Of a DNA stretch of 35,697 nt, positions 16,321 through 25,569 are shown one piece after another (position 1 is the first letter of the stretch; every line of letters starts with the position of its first letter). A program made the position numbers and the translations under genes. The notes under the pieces are model-generated. The model saw only the letters and a list, made by a program, of their open reading frames with translations, searched no databases and had not been told where the DNA came from. The DNA comes from Lachnospiraceae bacterium (GTDB lineage Bacteria > Bacillota > Clostridia > Lachnospirales > Lachnospiraceae): assembly GCA_900764225.1 (NCBI GenBank), contig CAAFNG010000257.1:1-35697 (forward strand), in the 5' to 3' direction.

Positions 16321-17634
16321 ATGGCAGATAAAGTAAGAGAAGGAAAGGTAAGATGCTCCTTTTGCCATAAGACCGAAGATCAGGTACGTAAGCTGATCGC
16401 AGGTCCGGATGGAGCATATATTTGTGATGAATGTATCGGTATCTGTTCCGAGATCATGGAAGAAGAGTTCAGCATGTATGACCGCGAAGATGATTACGGA
16501 ACAGGAATCAATCTTCTGAAACCGGAAGAAATCCACAGCATTCTGGACGAATATGTTATTGGTCAGGATGATGCCAAGAAGGCTCTTTCCGTAGCTGTTT
16601 ACAATCATTACAAGAGAATTCTTGCTTCCAGAAATCTGGATGTTGAGCTGCAGAAGAGTAATATTCTGATGCTTGGCCCGACCGGTTCCGGTAAAACACT
16701 TCTTGCACAGACCCTGGCAAGACTTCTGAATGTTCCTTTTGCCATCGCAGATGCCACAACTCTCACAGAGGCAGGCTATGTAGGCGAGGATGTTGAAAAT
16801 ATTCTTCTGAAGATCATCCAGGCAGCAGATTATGATATTGAACGTGCACAGTACGGAATCATCTATATCGATGAGATCGACAAGATTACAAGAAAATCAG
16901 AAAACACTTCTATTACAAGAGATGTGTCCGGAGAAGGCGTACAGCAGGCACTTCTTAAGATTCTTGAGGGAACCGTTGCAAGTGTGCCTCCGCAGGGCGG
17001 CAGAAAGCATCCGCATCAGGAATTTATCCAGATTGATACCACCAACATTCTGTTCATCTGTGGTGGAGCTTTTGACGGACTTGAGAAGATTATCGAGTCC
17101 AGACAGGATACCAAGTCTATTGGCTTTGGTGCAGAAGTTTCTGAGAAGGAAGAGCGCAACGTAGGTGAAGTTCTCAAGGAAGTAATGCCGGAAGACTTTA
17201 TCAAGTTTGGTCTGATTCCGGAGTTTATCGGACGAGTTCCGGTTGTTGTAACACTGGATTCACTGGATGAGAATGCACTGATCCGTATCTTAAAGGAGCC
17301 TAAAAACTCCCTTACCAAGCAGTACGATAAGCTTTTTGAGCTGGATGGCGTAGAGCTTGAGTTTAAGGATGAGGCACTTGAAACCGTTGCACGGAAATCG
17401 CTTGAGAGAAAGACCGGCGCCAGAGGACTTCGTTCCATCATGGAGCATACGCTGATGGATCTGATGTACAAGACACCGTCTGATGATACGATCCGTAAGT
17501 GTATTATCACAAAAGAGGCAGTGGAGGGAACCGGCGAACCGGAGATCATCCACGGGGAGGCCCCGGCTCCTGCGAAGAAGGCAGGGCACAGAACATCCCG
17601 TTCAAGAAAGAAAGGCAAGCCGGAAACAGCTTGA
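16321..17634 (+). CDS. clpX: ClpX, ATPase subunit of the Clp protease
   Basis: The frame is open from 16273, but the ClpX zinc domain starts at ATG 16321 with AGAAAGGAA before it; the product has 437 residues. The zinc-binding cysteines are Cys12, Cys15, Cys35 and Cys38. The AAA+ domain has Walker A GPTGSGKT (119-126) and Walker B IIYIDEID (180-187). '[11 protein letters not shown]' and '[11 protein letters not shown]' (sensor II) follow. The C-terminus is Lys/Arg/Ala-rich. It unfolds tagged proteins and feeds them to ClpP. Confidence 0.98.
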   Translation: MADKVREGKVRCSFCHKTEDQVRKLIAGPDGAYICDECIGICSEIMEEEFSMYDREDDYGTGINLLKPEEIHSILDEYVIGQDDAKKALSVAVYNHYKRILASRNLDVELQKSNILMLGPTGSGKTLLAQTLARLLNVPFAIADATTLTEAGYVGEDVENILLKIIQAADYDIERAQYGIIYIDEIDKITRKSENTSITRDVSGEGVQQALLKILEGTVASVPPQGGRKHPHQEFIQIDTTNILFICGGAFDGLEKIIESRQDTKSIGFGAEVSEKEERNVGEVLKEVMPEDFIKFGLIPEFIGRVPVVVTLDSLDENALIRILKEPKNSLTKQYDKLFELDGVELEFKDEALETVARKSLERKTGARGLRSIMEHTLMDLMYKTPSDDTIRKCIITKEAVEGTGEPEIIHGEAPAPAKKAGHRTSRSRKKGKPETA

Positions 17635-17651
17635 TGAAGGGAATGACATAA

Positions 17652-19964
17652 ATGACAAATCAGGTCAATATATTGCCAATGATCGCTCTCCGTGGGACAA
17701 CCGTCCTTCCGGAGATGATCGTACACTTTGATGTAAGCAGAGAGAGATCAATCCGGGCCGTGGAGGCAGCCATGCTCCATGACCAGAAAATTTTTCTGCT
17801 GACGCAGAAGGATCCGGAGGTTGAGAATCCGAAGCTTGAAGATCTGTATCAGGTAGGAACCATTGCCTATATCAAGCAGGTCGTGAAACTTCCACAGGAT
17901 CTTTACCGGGTTCTGGTAGAAGGACTGGATCGTGCAGAGATCTTAAGCCTGGAGCAGGAGGAGCCTTATCTGAGGGCAGAGTGTGAGAGCGTTACAGCTG
18001 AGGAAGAAAATTATCCGGAGCCTGTGAAAGATGCCATGCTTCGAAGTATCCGGGAACTTTTTCAGAGATATTGCAGAGAAAGCGGCAAGATTAGTAAAGA
18101 TCTGGTTAATCAGATCCTGATGATTGAGGATGTCCGTGAGACGATCGACCAGATTGCCGTAAATCTTCCGATGTCCTACCAGAATAAGCAGAAGCTTCTG
18201 GAAGCAGTTTCTTTGAATGACCGTTATGAGATTCTGGGCGCGCTTCTCGGCAGTGAAATCGAAGTGATCCATATCACGAAAGATCTTCAGAGAAAGGTGA
18301 AATCTCATATTGATAGAAACCAGAAAGAATATATTCTCCGTGAACAGCTGAAGACGATCCGAGAGGAACTGGGTGAGGATAACACAGCAGATGATATTGA
18401 GGAATTCAAAAAACAACTGAAAAAACTGGACGCTTCTGATGATGTGAAAGAAAAGATTTCCAAGGAGATCAGCCGTTTTAAAGGAATGGCAGCCAGTGCG
18501 GCGGAAGCAACCGTTCAGAGAGGCTATCTGGAGACGGTTCTTTCACTTCCGTGGAATAAGAAATCCGAGGATTCCGAGGATCTTGAGAATGCATGGAAGG
18601 TTCTCGAGGAAGGTCATTACGGACTGAAAGACGTAAAAGAGCGTATCATGGAGTTCCTTGCTGTACGTAAGCTTACCCACAAAGGCAAGAGCCCGATTCT
18701 CTGTCTGGTAGGCCCTCCGGGAACAGGAAAGACTTCCATTGCCCGTTCTGTGGCAGAGGCTATGAATAAGAAATACGTCCGGATCTGCCTTGGCGGTGTC
18801 CGCGATGAGGCGGAGATCCGCGGCCATAGAAAGACTTACGTCGGCGCCATGCCGGGAAGGATCACCGTAGCTCTGAAGGAAGCCGGTGTCAGCAATCCGC
18901 TGATGCTTCTTGATGAGATCGACAAGACAAGCAGTGACTATAAGGGAGATACCTCCGCTGCTCTTCTTGAGGTGCTGGATCCGGAGCAGAACAGTAAGTT
19001 CAATGATCATTATGTGGAGATTCCACAGGATCTCTCCGAGGTGCTGTTTATTGCAACAGCCAATGATGTGCAGGGAATTCCTAGACCACTTCTGGACCGT
19101 ATGGAGCTGATGGAGATTCCGGGATATACCGAGAATGAGAAAGAGCATATTGCAAGAGAGCATCTGATTCCGAAACAGATGGAGATCAACGGAATTCCGG
19201 AAGGAAAACTGGTGATCCAGCCGGCAGCACTTGGCAAGCTGATCAACAGCTACACCAAAGAAGCAGGTGTCCGTTCCCTTGAGAGAAATATCGGCCGCAT
19301 TTGCCGCAAGACAGCACGTGCGATCATGGAGGACGGCAAGGATAAAGTCGTAGTCACATCCAGAAATATCTCAAAATTCCTCGGCAAGGAGAGATATGAT
19401 TATCTCATGGCCAATGAGAAGGATGAAATCGGAATCGCCCGTGGCCTTGCCTGGACCCAGGTGGGTGGAGATACTCTTCAGATCGAGGTCAATATCATGC
19501 CGGGAAAAGGCGAGCTGCTTCTCACCGGACAGCTGGGAGATGTGATGAAAGAATCCGCACAGGCAGGTATCAGCTATATCCGTTCTGTTGCAGATCAGTA
19601 TGATATCAAGCCGGAATTTTTTCAGAAAAATGATATCCACGTACATATTCCGGAGGGGGCTGTTCCGAAGGATGGCCCGTCTGCGGGTATCACCATGGCA
19701 ACAGCCATGCTTTCCGCGATCATTGAGAAACCGGTACGTGCGGATCTTGCCATGACCGGTGAGATCACCTTAAGAGGCCGTGTGCTTCCAATCGGCGGAC
19801 TGAAAGAGAAGCTTCTTGCAGCCAAATATGCAAGAATAAAAGAAGTCCTTGTTCCGGCGAAGAACCGTCCGGATATCGAGGAGATGGATAAAGAGATCAT
19901 TCAGGGACTGAACATTCAGTTTGTTGAAAACATGAAGGAAGTTCTCAGTGAAGCTCTTGTATAA
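17652..19964 (+). CDS. lon: Lon protease (LonA, S16 family)
   Basis: The 770-residue product is a full LonA. The N-terminal substrate domain covers about 1-200, starting '[15 protein letters not shown]'. The AAA+ module has Walker A GPPGTGKT (354-361) and Walker B LLDE (419-422). The protease domain holds the Ser/Lys dyad: Ser677 in 'PKDGPSAG' and Lys720 in 'GGLKEK', 43 residues apart as in E. coli Lon. It degrades misfolded and regulatory proteins in the cytosol. It starts 17 bases after clpX and the two are likely co-transcribed. A hairpin after it ends the unit. Confidence 0.98.
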   Translation: MTNQVNILPMIALRGTTVLPEMIVHFDVSRERSIRAVEAAMLHDQKIFLLTQKDPEVENPKLEDLYQVGTIAYIKQVVKLPQDLYRVLVEGLDRAEILSLEQEEPYLRAECESVTAEEENYPEPVKDAMLRSIRELFQRYCRESGKISKDLVNQILMIEDVRETIDQIAVNLPMSYQNKQKLLEAVSLNDRYEILGALLGSEIEVIHITKDLQRKVKSHIDRNQKEYILREQLKTIREELGEDNTADDIEEFKKQLKKLDASDDVKEKISKEISRFKGMAASAAEATVQRGYLETVLSLPWNKKSEDSEDLENAWKVLEEGHYGLKDVKERIMEFLAVRKLTHKGKSPILCLVGPPGTGKTSIARSVAEAMNKKYVRICLGGVRDEAEIRGHRKTYVGAMPGRITVALKEAGVSNPLMLLDEIDKTSSDYKGDTSAALLEVLDPEQNSKFNDHYVEIPQDLSEVLFIATANDVQGIPRPLLDRMELMEIPGYTENEKEHIAREHLIPKQMEINGIPEGKLVIQPAALGKLINSYTKEAGVRSLERNIGRICRKTARAIMEDGKDKVVVTSRNISKFLGKERYDYLMANEKDEIGIARGLAWTQVGGDTLQIEVNIMPGKGELLLTGQLGDVMKESAQAGISYIRSVADQYDIKPEFFQKNDIHVHIPEGAVPKDGPSAGITMATAMLSAIIEKPVRADLAMTGEITLRGRVLPIGGLKEKLLAAKYARIKEVLVPAKNRPDIEEMDKEIIQGLNIQFVENMKEVLSEALV

Positions 19965-19975
19965 ATCAAACATAA

Positions 19976-20011
19976 AAAGCCCCTGCCCTGGGAATCAGGA
20001 CAGGGCTTTTG
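19976..20011 (+). terminator. Terminator after lon
   Basis: AAAAGCCCCTG (19976-19986) pairs with CAGGGCTTTT (20002-20011) with one bulged C, and an inner CCTG/CAGG extends the stem. The T-tract is the 3' arm itself. The engB ribosome binding site follows within 20 bases, so engB may depend on read-through. Confidence 0.7.
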
Positions 20012-20033
20012 AGAGAAAAGGGAGGAATAACGA

Positions 20034-20645
20034 ATGGTAATCAAAAACGTATCGCTGGACATTGTATGCGGAATTACAAGCAAGATCCCGGACACAGGAA
20101 GACCGGAGGTGGCTTTTGCGGGAAAATCAAATGTAGGGAAATCCTCCCTGATCAATGGTCTGATGAACCGCAAGGCTCTGGCGCGTACCAGTGCACAGCC
20201 GGGAAAAACACAGACCATCAATTTTTATAATATCAACGAAGCAATGTATCTTGTAGACCTGCCGGGCTACGGCTACGCCAAGGTTTCCGCAGCGGAAAAA
20301 GAAAAATGGGGCAAGATGATCGAGGGCTATCTTCACAAGTCTAAAGAGCTCAGGGCTGTATTTCTTCTGGTGGATATCCGTCACAAGCCATCTGCAAATG
20401 ACAAGCAGATGTATGACTGGATCTGCCATAACGGATATGAGCCGGTGATCATTGCGACCAAGCTGGATAAGCTGAAACGAAGCCAGGTAGCAAAAAGCCT
20501 GAAGGAGATCCGCACAGGACTGGGACTTCCGAAAGACGGAAAGATCCTTCCGTTTTCCGCGGAGACGAAGCAGGGAAGAGATGAGATATGGGCACTGATC
20601 GATGAGTTGACCGGGCTTTTGGAGCCGGCAGCTACAGAGGATTAA
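20034..20645 (+). CDS. engB: Ribosome biogenesis GTP-binding protein EngB (YsxC/YihA)
   Basis: The 203-residue protein is a compact GTPase of the TrmE-Era-like class. G1 is GKSNVGKS (30-37), G3 is DLPG (75-78) within '[11 protein letters not shown]', and G4 is TKLDK. The conserved '[10 protein letters not shown]' is the G2 region. EngB is essential in most bacteria and helps assemble the large ribosomal subunit. GGGAGGAATAACGA precedes the ATG. The position after lon is conserved in Firmicutes. The next gene starts 13 bases downstream. Confidence 0.97.
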   Translation: MVIKNVSLDIVCGITSKIPDTGRPEVAFAGKSNVGKSSLINGLMNRKALARTSAQPGKTQTINFYNINEAMYLVDLPGYGYAKVSAAEKEKWGKMIEGYLHKSKELRAVFLLVDIRHKPSANDKQMYDWICHNGYEPVIIATKLDKLKRSQVAKSLKEIRTGLGLPKDGKILPFSAETKQGRDEIWALIDELTGLLEPAATED

Positions 20646-20658
20646 GGAGAACAGAAAA

Positions 20659-21510
20659 ATGGGAATTATCAAGGCGCTCAAGCTGGGATTTGACTATCAG
20701 AGATATGACGATGACGGCAATGTTGTAGATACACAGCGTGCAGTCAATGATGTGAACCTGGACATTGAAGCGGGGGAATTTGTGGCAGTTCTGGGCCATA
20801 ACGGTTCCGGAAAATCCACACTGGCAAAGCATATGAATGCGCTTCTGATCCCTACAGAGGGAACCATGCTGGTGGACGGGATCGACACAGCCAGAGAATC
20901 CAAGCTCTGGAAGGTACGCCAGAAAGCAGGTATGGTATTTCAGAACCCGGATAACCAGATCATAGGAACCGTAGTGGAAGAGGACGTAGGTTTTGGTCCG
21001 GAAAACATGGGAATCCCCACAGATGATATCTGGAAACGGGTCAATGACAGTCTGGAAAAAGTGGGCATGACAGCCTACCGCTATCAGTCACCGAACAAGC
21101 TGTCCGGCGGACAGAAGCAGAGGGTAGCCATTGCAGGAGTTATGGCCATGCGGCCAAGATGTATCATTCTGGATGAGCCTACAGCTATGCTGGATCCTAA
21201 CGGCAGAAAAGAAGTTCTGGAGGCAGTGCGGGAGCTGAACCGCAGGGAAAAAGTGACCGTTATCCTGATCACACATTACATGGAGGAAGTGATCCATGCA
21301 GACCGTGTCTATGTGATGGACAGCGGAAACGTTGTGATGCAGGGAAATCCGAAGGAGATCTTTTCCCAGGTGGATACCCTGAAGGCCTATGGCCTGGATG
21401 TACCGCAGGTAACACTGCTTGCATATGAACTGAAAAAATCCGGTGTGGATGTTCCGGATGGAATACTGACTACAGAGGAGCTGGTGAGCGCATTATGTCA
21501 ATCGAATTAA
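20659..21510 (+). CDS. ecfA1: ECF transporter ATPase EcfA1
   Basis: The 283-residue ABC ATPase has Walker A GHNGSGKS (46-53), the Q-loop '[11 protein letters not shown]', signature LSGGQKQR (148-155), Walker B with Asp172-Glu173 in '[10 protein letters not shown]', and a switch His in '[10 protein letters not shown]'. 'NPDNQ' after the Q-loop is typical of ECF (cobalt/vitamin-type) ATPases. It pairs with EcfA2 and EcfT to drive separate vitamin- or metal-binding S components, none of which is in this window. It overlaps ecfA2 by 16 bases, a sign of coupled translation. Confidence 0.95.
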   Translation: MGIIKALKLGFDYQRYDDDGNVVDTQRAVNDVNLDIEAGEFVAVLGHNGSGKSTLAKHMNALLIPTEGTMLVDGIDTARESKLWKVRQKAGMVFQNPDNQIIGTVVEEDVGFGPENMGIPTDDIWKRVNDSLEKVGMTAYRYQSPNKLSGGQKQRVAIAGVMAMRPRCIILDEPTAMLDPNGRKEVLEAVRELNRREKVTVILITHYMEEVIHADRVYVMDSGNVVMQGNPKEIFSQVDTLKAYGLDVPQVTLLAYELKKSGVDVPDGILTTEELVSALCQSN

Positions 21511-22382
21511 AAAATGTAACTTATACCTACAGCCCCGGGACAGCCTATGAGAGCCATGCACTGAAAGATGTCAGCCTTGTGATCCCGGACGGCCAGTTTA
21601 TCGGAATCATCGGACACACAGGAAGCGGAAAATCCACACTGATCCAGCATCTGAATGCGCTGGTGCAGCCGACATCCGGACAGGTTCTCTACAACGGAGA
21701 GGATGTGTGGGCGGAGAAATACGACCGGAAACAGCTTCGAAGCGAAGTAGGACTGGTATTCCAGTATCCGGAGCATCAGCTTTTTGAGAATGATGTGATC
21801 TCCGATGTATGCTTTGGTCCCATGAATCAGGGACTTTCCAGAGAGGAAGCAGAGAAAGAGGCCAGACAGGCACTGACACAGGTTGGAGTAAAAGAATCCA
21901 ATTTTAAGAAATCCCCATTTGAGCTTTCCGGAGGCCAGAAAAAACGAGTAGCGATCGCAGGAGTTCTTGCCATGAACCCGAAGATCCTGATTCTGGATGA
22001 GCCTACCGCAGGACTGGATCCGAAAGGTCGTGATGATATCCTTGATCAGATCGCAGAGCTTCACAAAATGAGAGGAATTACCATTGTTCTGGTGTCACAC
22101 AGCATGGAAGATATTGCAAAATATGTAGAACGTCTCATTGTTATGAACCATGGAGAAGCAGTATTTGATGATACGCCTAAGGCTGTTTTTACCCATTATA
22201 AAGAGCTGGAAGCCATGGGACTTGCAGCACCGCAGATCACTTACATCATGCATGCATTGAAGGAGCACGGACTTGCTGTGGATGCAGATGCTACAACTGT
22301 GGAGGAAGCCAGGGACAGCATTCTTGCTGCACTGAAAGAGGCGGATTCTCCACTTCTCAAAAAAGGAGGGGCGGAAAAATGA
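21495..22382 (+). CDS. ecfA2: ECF transporter ATPase EcfA2
   Basis: The 295-residue second ATPase has Walker A GHTGSGKS (40-47), '[11 protein letters not shown]', signature LSGGQKKR (144-151), and Walker B Asp168-Glu169. The 'YPEHQLF' variant separates EcfA2 from EcfA1. It starts inside the end of ecfA1 and overlaps ecfT by four bases (ATGA). The ATPase heterodimer powers the shared ECF module. Confidence 0.95.
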   Translation: MSIELKNVTYTYSPGTAYESHALKDVSLVIPDGQFIGIIGHTGSGKSTLIQHLNALVQPTSGQVLYNGEDVWAEKYDRKQLRSEVGLVFQYPEHQLFENDVISDVCFGPMNQGLSREEAEKEARQALTQVGVKESNFKKSPFELSGGQKKRVAIAGVLAMNPKILILDEPTAGLDPKGRDDILDQIAELHKMRGITIVLVSHSMEDIAKYVERLIVMNHGEAVFDDTPKAVFTHYKELEAMGLAAPQITYIMHALKEHGLAVDADATTVEEARDSILAALKEADSPLLKKGGAEK

Positions 22383-23182
22383 TCAGAGATATCACTATCG
22401 GCCAGTACTATCCGGCCAAATCCGTTCTTCACAGACTGGATCCCCGGACGAAATTTCTGGGAACGATGGGATTCATTATTTCAGTATTTCTGTTCCATAC
22501 ATTTCTGGGATATGCAGTAGCTACGGTATTTCTTGTAGCCATGATCGCGATTTCGAAGGTACCTGTGAAATTCATGTTCAAGGGTCTGAAGGCAATCGTT
22601 ATGATCCTTCTGATCACGGTTGTGTTCAATATCATCCTGACACCGGGTGAAGTACTGTGGAAATTCGGAATTATAAAAATTACAAAAGAAGGTCTTGTTC
22701 TGGCAGGAAGAATGGCTATCCGTCTTGTATATCTTGTGATCGGATCCTCGATCATGACGCTGACCACCACACCGAACCAGCTGACAGACGGACTGGAGAG
22801 ACTGCTCCGCCCGTTAAATAAAATTCGTGTGCCGGTTCATGAGATCGCCATGATGATGTCCATTGCCCTTCGTTTTATCCCGATCCTTCTTGAGGAGACA
22901 GACAAGATCATGAAGGCACAGATCGCCAGAGGTGCAGATTTCGAGAACGGAAACCTGATCCAGAAGGCAAAAAACATGGTACCGCTTCTTGTGCCGCTGT
23001 TCATTTCCGCGTTCCGCCGTGCAAATGACCTGGCCATGGCTATGGAAGCCAGATGCTACCATGGAGGAGATCACAGAACCCAGATGAAGCCACTGCATTA
23101 TGAAAAACGGGATTACGCAGCATACGGAATCCTGGTGGCTTACCTTGCTGTAGGTGTTGTATTCCGCGTAGTGGGACTGTAA
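22379..23182 (+). CDS. ecfT: ECF transporter transmembrane component EcfT
   Basis: The 267-residue integral membrane protein begins 'ITIGQYYPAKSVLHRLDPRTKF', typical of EcfT, with several hydrophobic segments. The two coupling-helix motifs that contact the ATPases are present: Ala-Arg-Gly at 183-185 and a second Ala-Arg at 224-225, followed by Cys226 where Gly is usual. It links the ATPases to interchangeable S components. The gene is tightly packed between ecfA2 and truA. Confidence 0.95.
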   Translation: MIRDITIGQYYPAKSVLHRLDPRTKFLGTMGFIISVFLFHTFLGYAVATVFLVAMIAISKVPVKFMFKGLKAIVMILLITVVFNIILTPGEVLWKFGIIKITKEGLVLAGRMAIRLVYLVIGSSIMTLTTTPNQLTDGLERLLRPLNKIRVPVHEIAMMMSIALRFIPILLEETDKIMKAQIARGADFENGNLIQKAKNMVPLLVPLFISAFRRANDLAMAMEARCYHGGDHRTQMKPLHYEKRDYAAYGILVAYLAVGVVFRVVGL

Positions 23183-23197
23183 AAGGGAGATTGTTTT

Positions 23198-23935
23198 ATG
23201 AAACGAGTAGGACTTGTAGTAGCTTATGATGGAACCAATTATTCCGGCTGGCAGACACAGCCCAACGGAACCACCATTCAGGGTGTTTTAAATGATACCT
23301 TAAGTGAGCTTCTTGGAGAAAAGATCGAGACCATCGGTGCCAGCCGTACGGATGCCGGTGTTCACGCTCTTGGAAACGTGGCAGTTTTTGATACAGAATC
23401 AAGGATCCCCGGGGAAAAATTCTCCTATGCACTGAATCAGAGACTTCCGGAGGATATCCGTATTCAGCTCTCTGAGGAGGTGGAACCGGACTTTCATCCC
23501 CGCTACTGCGACAGCGAAAAAACATACGAATACCGTATCCTGAACCGGAAATTTCCGGTCCCTACAGAGCGGCTGTATTCTTATTTTTATCATTACAAGC
23601 TGGACGTGGACAAGATGAAGGAGGCCACTTCCTATCTGATCGGACGTCACGATTTTGCCAGCTTCTGCGGCTCCGGAGCCCAGGTAAAAACGACCATCCG
23701 GACTGTTACTTCCATGAATGTATGGAGAGATGGTGACATGGTAACGATCCGTATATCCGGAACAGGTTTTCTTTATAATATGGTACGCATCATTTCCGGA
23801 ACACTGATCGAAATCGGAAACGGACAGTATCCGCCGGAACGTATGGATAAGATACTGAAGGCCTGCAACCGTGGGGCAGCGGGTCCTACAGCTCCGGCTC
23901 AGGGACTGACACTTATGGGAATCGAGTTTTTCTGA
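23198..23935 (+). CDS. truA: tRNA pseudouridine(38-40) synthase TruA
   Basis: The 245-residue length fits TruA. The catalytic Asp52 is in 'GASRTDAGVHALGNVA'. 'VAYDGTNYSGWQ' at the N-terminus and 'FLYNMVRIISGTLIEIG' near the C-terminus are family hallmarks. It makes pseudouridine at positions 38-40 of the tRNA anticodon stem-loop. It lies 15 bases after ecfT, with AGGGAG before the ATG. The ecfA-ecfA-ecfT-truA order is common in Firmicutes. Confidence 0.97.
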   Translation: MKRVGLVVAYDGTNYSGWQTQPNGTTIQGVLNDTLSELLGEKIETIGASRTDAGVHALGNVAVFDTESRIPGEKFSYALNQRLPEDIRIQLSEEVEPDFHPRYCDSEKTYEYRILNRKFPVPTERLYSYFYHYKLDVDKMKEATSYLIGRHDFASFCGSGAQVKTTIRTVTSMNVWRDGDMVTIRISGTGFLYNMVRIISGTLIEIGNGQYPPERMDKILKACNRGAAGPTAPAQGLTLMGIEFF

Positions 23936-23973
23936 TCATTCAGATTTTTCAAAAGATACATTAGAGGTACAAG

Positions 23974-25308
23974 ATGAAAAATACGCAGGATCTGCTGCAT
24001 GGAAATATCAGGAGAGAACTGATCGCTCTGACCATTCCCCTGGTGCTGGGAAATATCCTGCAGCAGTTTTATAACACCATAGATTCTTTTATTGTGGGAC
24101 GATACGTAGGAACAGAGGCTTTCGCGGGCATTGGCGTTGCAGGAAGCATTATGAACCTGTTTATCTTTATTCTGAATGGTGGCTGCAATGGAATGTCCAT
24201 TATTTTTGCAGAGCTTTACGGGCAGAAAAATTATGAAAAGCTTCGAAAAGAAAGCTTCCTTTCGCTGAGCGCGGGAGGAGGCTTTACCATTGTTCTAAGT
24301 GTCATAAGCCTTCTGGTGCTGTATCCGGTACTGGCGCTGATCCAGACACCAGCAGAGGTGGAGCCTTATGTTGTGGCGTATCTCCGGATCATTTTTATCG
24401 GGCTTCCGGCAACATTTCTCTATAACTGGTGCTCAGCCGTTCTGCGGGCAGCAGGGGATACGGAAACGCCGTTGTGGACGCTGTTTATTGCAATGGTCAT
24501 GAATCTGGGGCTGGATATTGTGTTTGTATTAGGATTACATATGGGAACTTCCGGCACAGCACTTGCCACAGTTATTGCCCAGCTGTTTTCTGCCATCGTG
24601 TGCTTATGGATCATGAAGAAAAAGCATCCGATCTTTTTCTTCGGGCGAAAGGAAATGGTGATGGATCTGCCGCTTCTGAAGCGGACTGCCAATTTCGGTG
24701 CAGTCTCCGCCCTGCATCAGTCTAGCATTTATATAGGCAAGATGCTGGTGCAGGGAGCGGTAAATTCCGGCGGAACGGATATCATTTCCGCTTACACAGT
24801 AACGACCAGAATCGAGGGCTTTTCCAATTCCTTCGGAGACAGCGGTTCCACGGCTATTTCTGTATTTGTGGCTCAGAACCGTGGTGCAGGCGACAAAAAA
24901 AGAGCACTGAAGGGCTTTCACCAGGGACTTGGACTGATGATCGTATTCGTGATCATTCTCTCTGTACTGCAGGCGGCTCTGACCAGAGGTGCGGTGCTGC
25001 TTCTCATGGGAAATCCTTCTGAGGTGGCAATGAAGAACGCAGTGCTCTATATGAATGTGATTTCTGTTTTTTACATTCTGAATTTTATCGGAAATGCAGG
25101 TGTGGGATTCTTCCGTGGAATCGGAAAGATCTCCGTCCCGGTGATCGGAAGTACACTTCACATTTCTATCCGTGTGATCCTTTCCTATCTTCTGATTGGA
25201 AAAATGGGACTGGAGGCAGTTGCATTTGCTACCGGAATCGGCTGGATCAGCGTTGTGCTCTACCAGATCGTGGTTTACCGGAATGTGCGGAAAAAAGGAT
25301 TTATCTGA
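23974..25308 (+). CDS. MATE family exporter (second copy type)
   Basis: This 444-residue polytopic membrane protein has MATE length and helices: 'LTIPLVLGNILQQFYNTIDSFIVGRYVG' near the start and 'GNAGVGFFRGIGKI' near residue 370. It differs clearly from the minus-strand MATE gene, so this is not a recent duplication. It starts 38 bases after truA and may be the last gene of that transcript. Substrate unknown. No clear terminator follows until the structure at 25416-25489. Confidence 0.92.
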   Translation: MKNTQDLLHGNIRRELIALTIPLVLGNILQQFYNTIDSFIVGRYVGTEAFAGIGVAGSIMNLFIFILNGGCNGMSIIFAELYGQKNYEKLRKESFLSLSAGGGFTIVLSVISLLVLYPVLALIQTPAEVEPYVVAYLRIIFIGLPATFLYNWCSAVLRAAGDTETPLWTLFIAMVMNLGLDIVFVLGLHMGTSGTALATVIAQLFSAIVCLWIMKKKHPIFFFGRKEMVMDLPLLKRTANFGAVSALHQSSIYIGKMLVQGAVNSGGTDIISAYTVTTRIEGFSNSFGDSGSTAISVFVAQNRGAGDKKRALKGFHQGLGLMIVFVIILSVLQAALTRGAVLLLMGNPSEVAMKNAVLYMNVISVFYILNFIGNAGVGFFRGIGKISVPVIGSTLHISIRVILSYLLIGKMGLEAVAFATGIGWISVVLYQIVVYRNVRKKGFI

Positions 25309-25337
25309 AAAATAAAATAGAGCAGAGGCGGCTTTTC

Positions 25338-25367
25338 GTAAACGGTCATGTTTTGACCGCCAACTGT
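25338..25367 (-). promoter_or_regulatory. Candidate LytTR-type binding site before the GH2 gene
   Basis: On the minus strand ACAGTTGGC (25359-25367) and ACCGTTTAC (25338-25346) are direct repeats separated by 12 bases. Each matches the published LytTR half-site [TA][AC][CA]GTTN[AG][TG] at eight of nine positions, and the 12-13 base spacing is also as published. It lies just upstream of the GH2 promoter. A CGGTCA/TGACCG inverted pair (25343-25348 / 25354-25359) overlaps it. Confidence 0.5.
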
Positions 25368-25369
25368 GT

Positions 25370-25398
25370 TTGCATTTTTGAGGTGCAGCAGGTATAGT
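25370..25398 (+). promoter_or_regulatory. Candidate promoter of the GH2 gene
   Basis: TTGCAT (25370-25375), a 17-base spacer and TATAGT (25393-25398; five of six). The -35 box is weak, as expected for an activator-dependent promoter. Transcription would start near 25405, giving a leader of about 165 bases. Confidence 0.5.
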
Positions 25399-25415
25399 GG
25401 AAAGCAGAGAAAAGC

Positions 25416-25489
25416 AGCCGGGTTCCTGGGTACGGGATGAACAGGAACACAGCCGGACAACACTGAAACATGTGGTGCCCGGCTTTTTT
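25416..25489 (+). terminator. Structured terminator/attenuator in the GH2 leader
   Basis: GTTCCTG (25422-25428) pairs with CAGGAAC (25442-25448). AGCCGG (25451-25456) pairs with CCGGCT (25479-25484), followed by six T ending at 25489. An earlier GCCGGG (25417-25422) can also pair with CCCGGC (25478-25483), so two foldings compete for the same 3' arm. It may end the MATE transcript, or act as an attenuator of the GH2 transcript. No known riboswitch class is recognised. Confidence 0.6.
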
Positions 25490-25569
25490 ATATGGCTTGT
25501 TCGAAAAAACAGGAATGCGGATGTACATGTTCGCTTTAGTATCTGGAAGAAAAGGAAGAAACGAAAAAG

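Noticed and set aside
25492..25539. A 15-residue cysteine-rich open frame (four Cys, CGCTC core) just after the GH2 leader terminator.
   Set aside because: There is no ribosome binding site, as the ATG directly follows the terminator T-run, and the length is within chance. I would reconsider it only if it is conserved.
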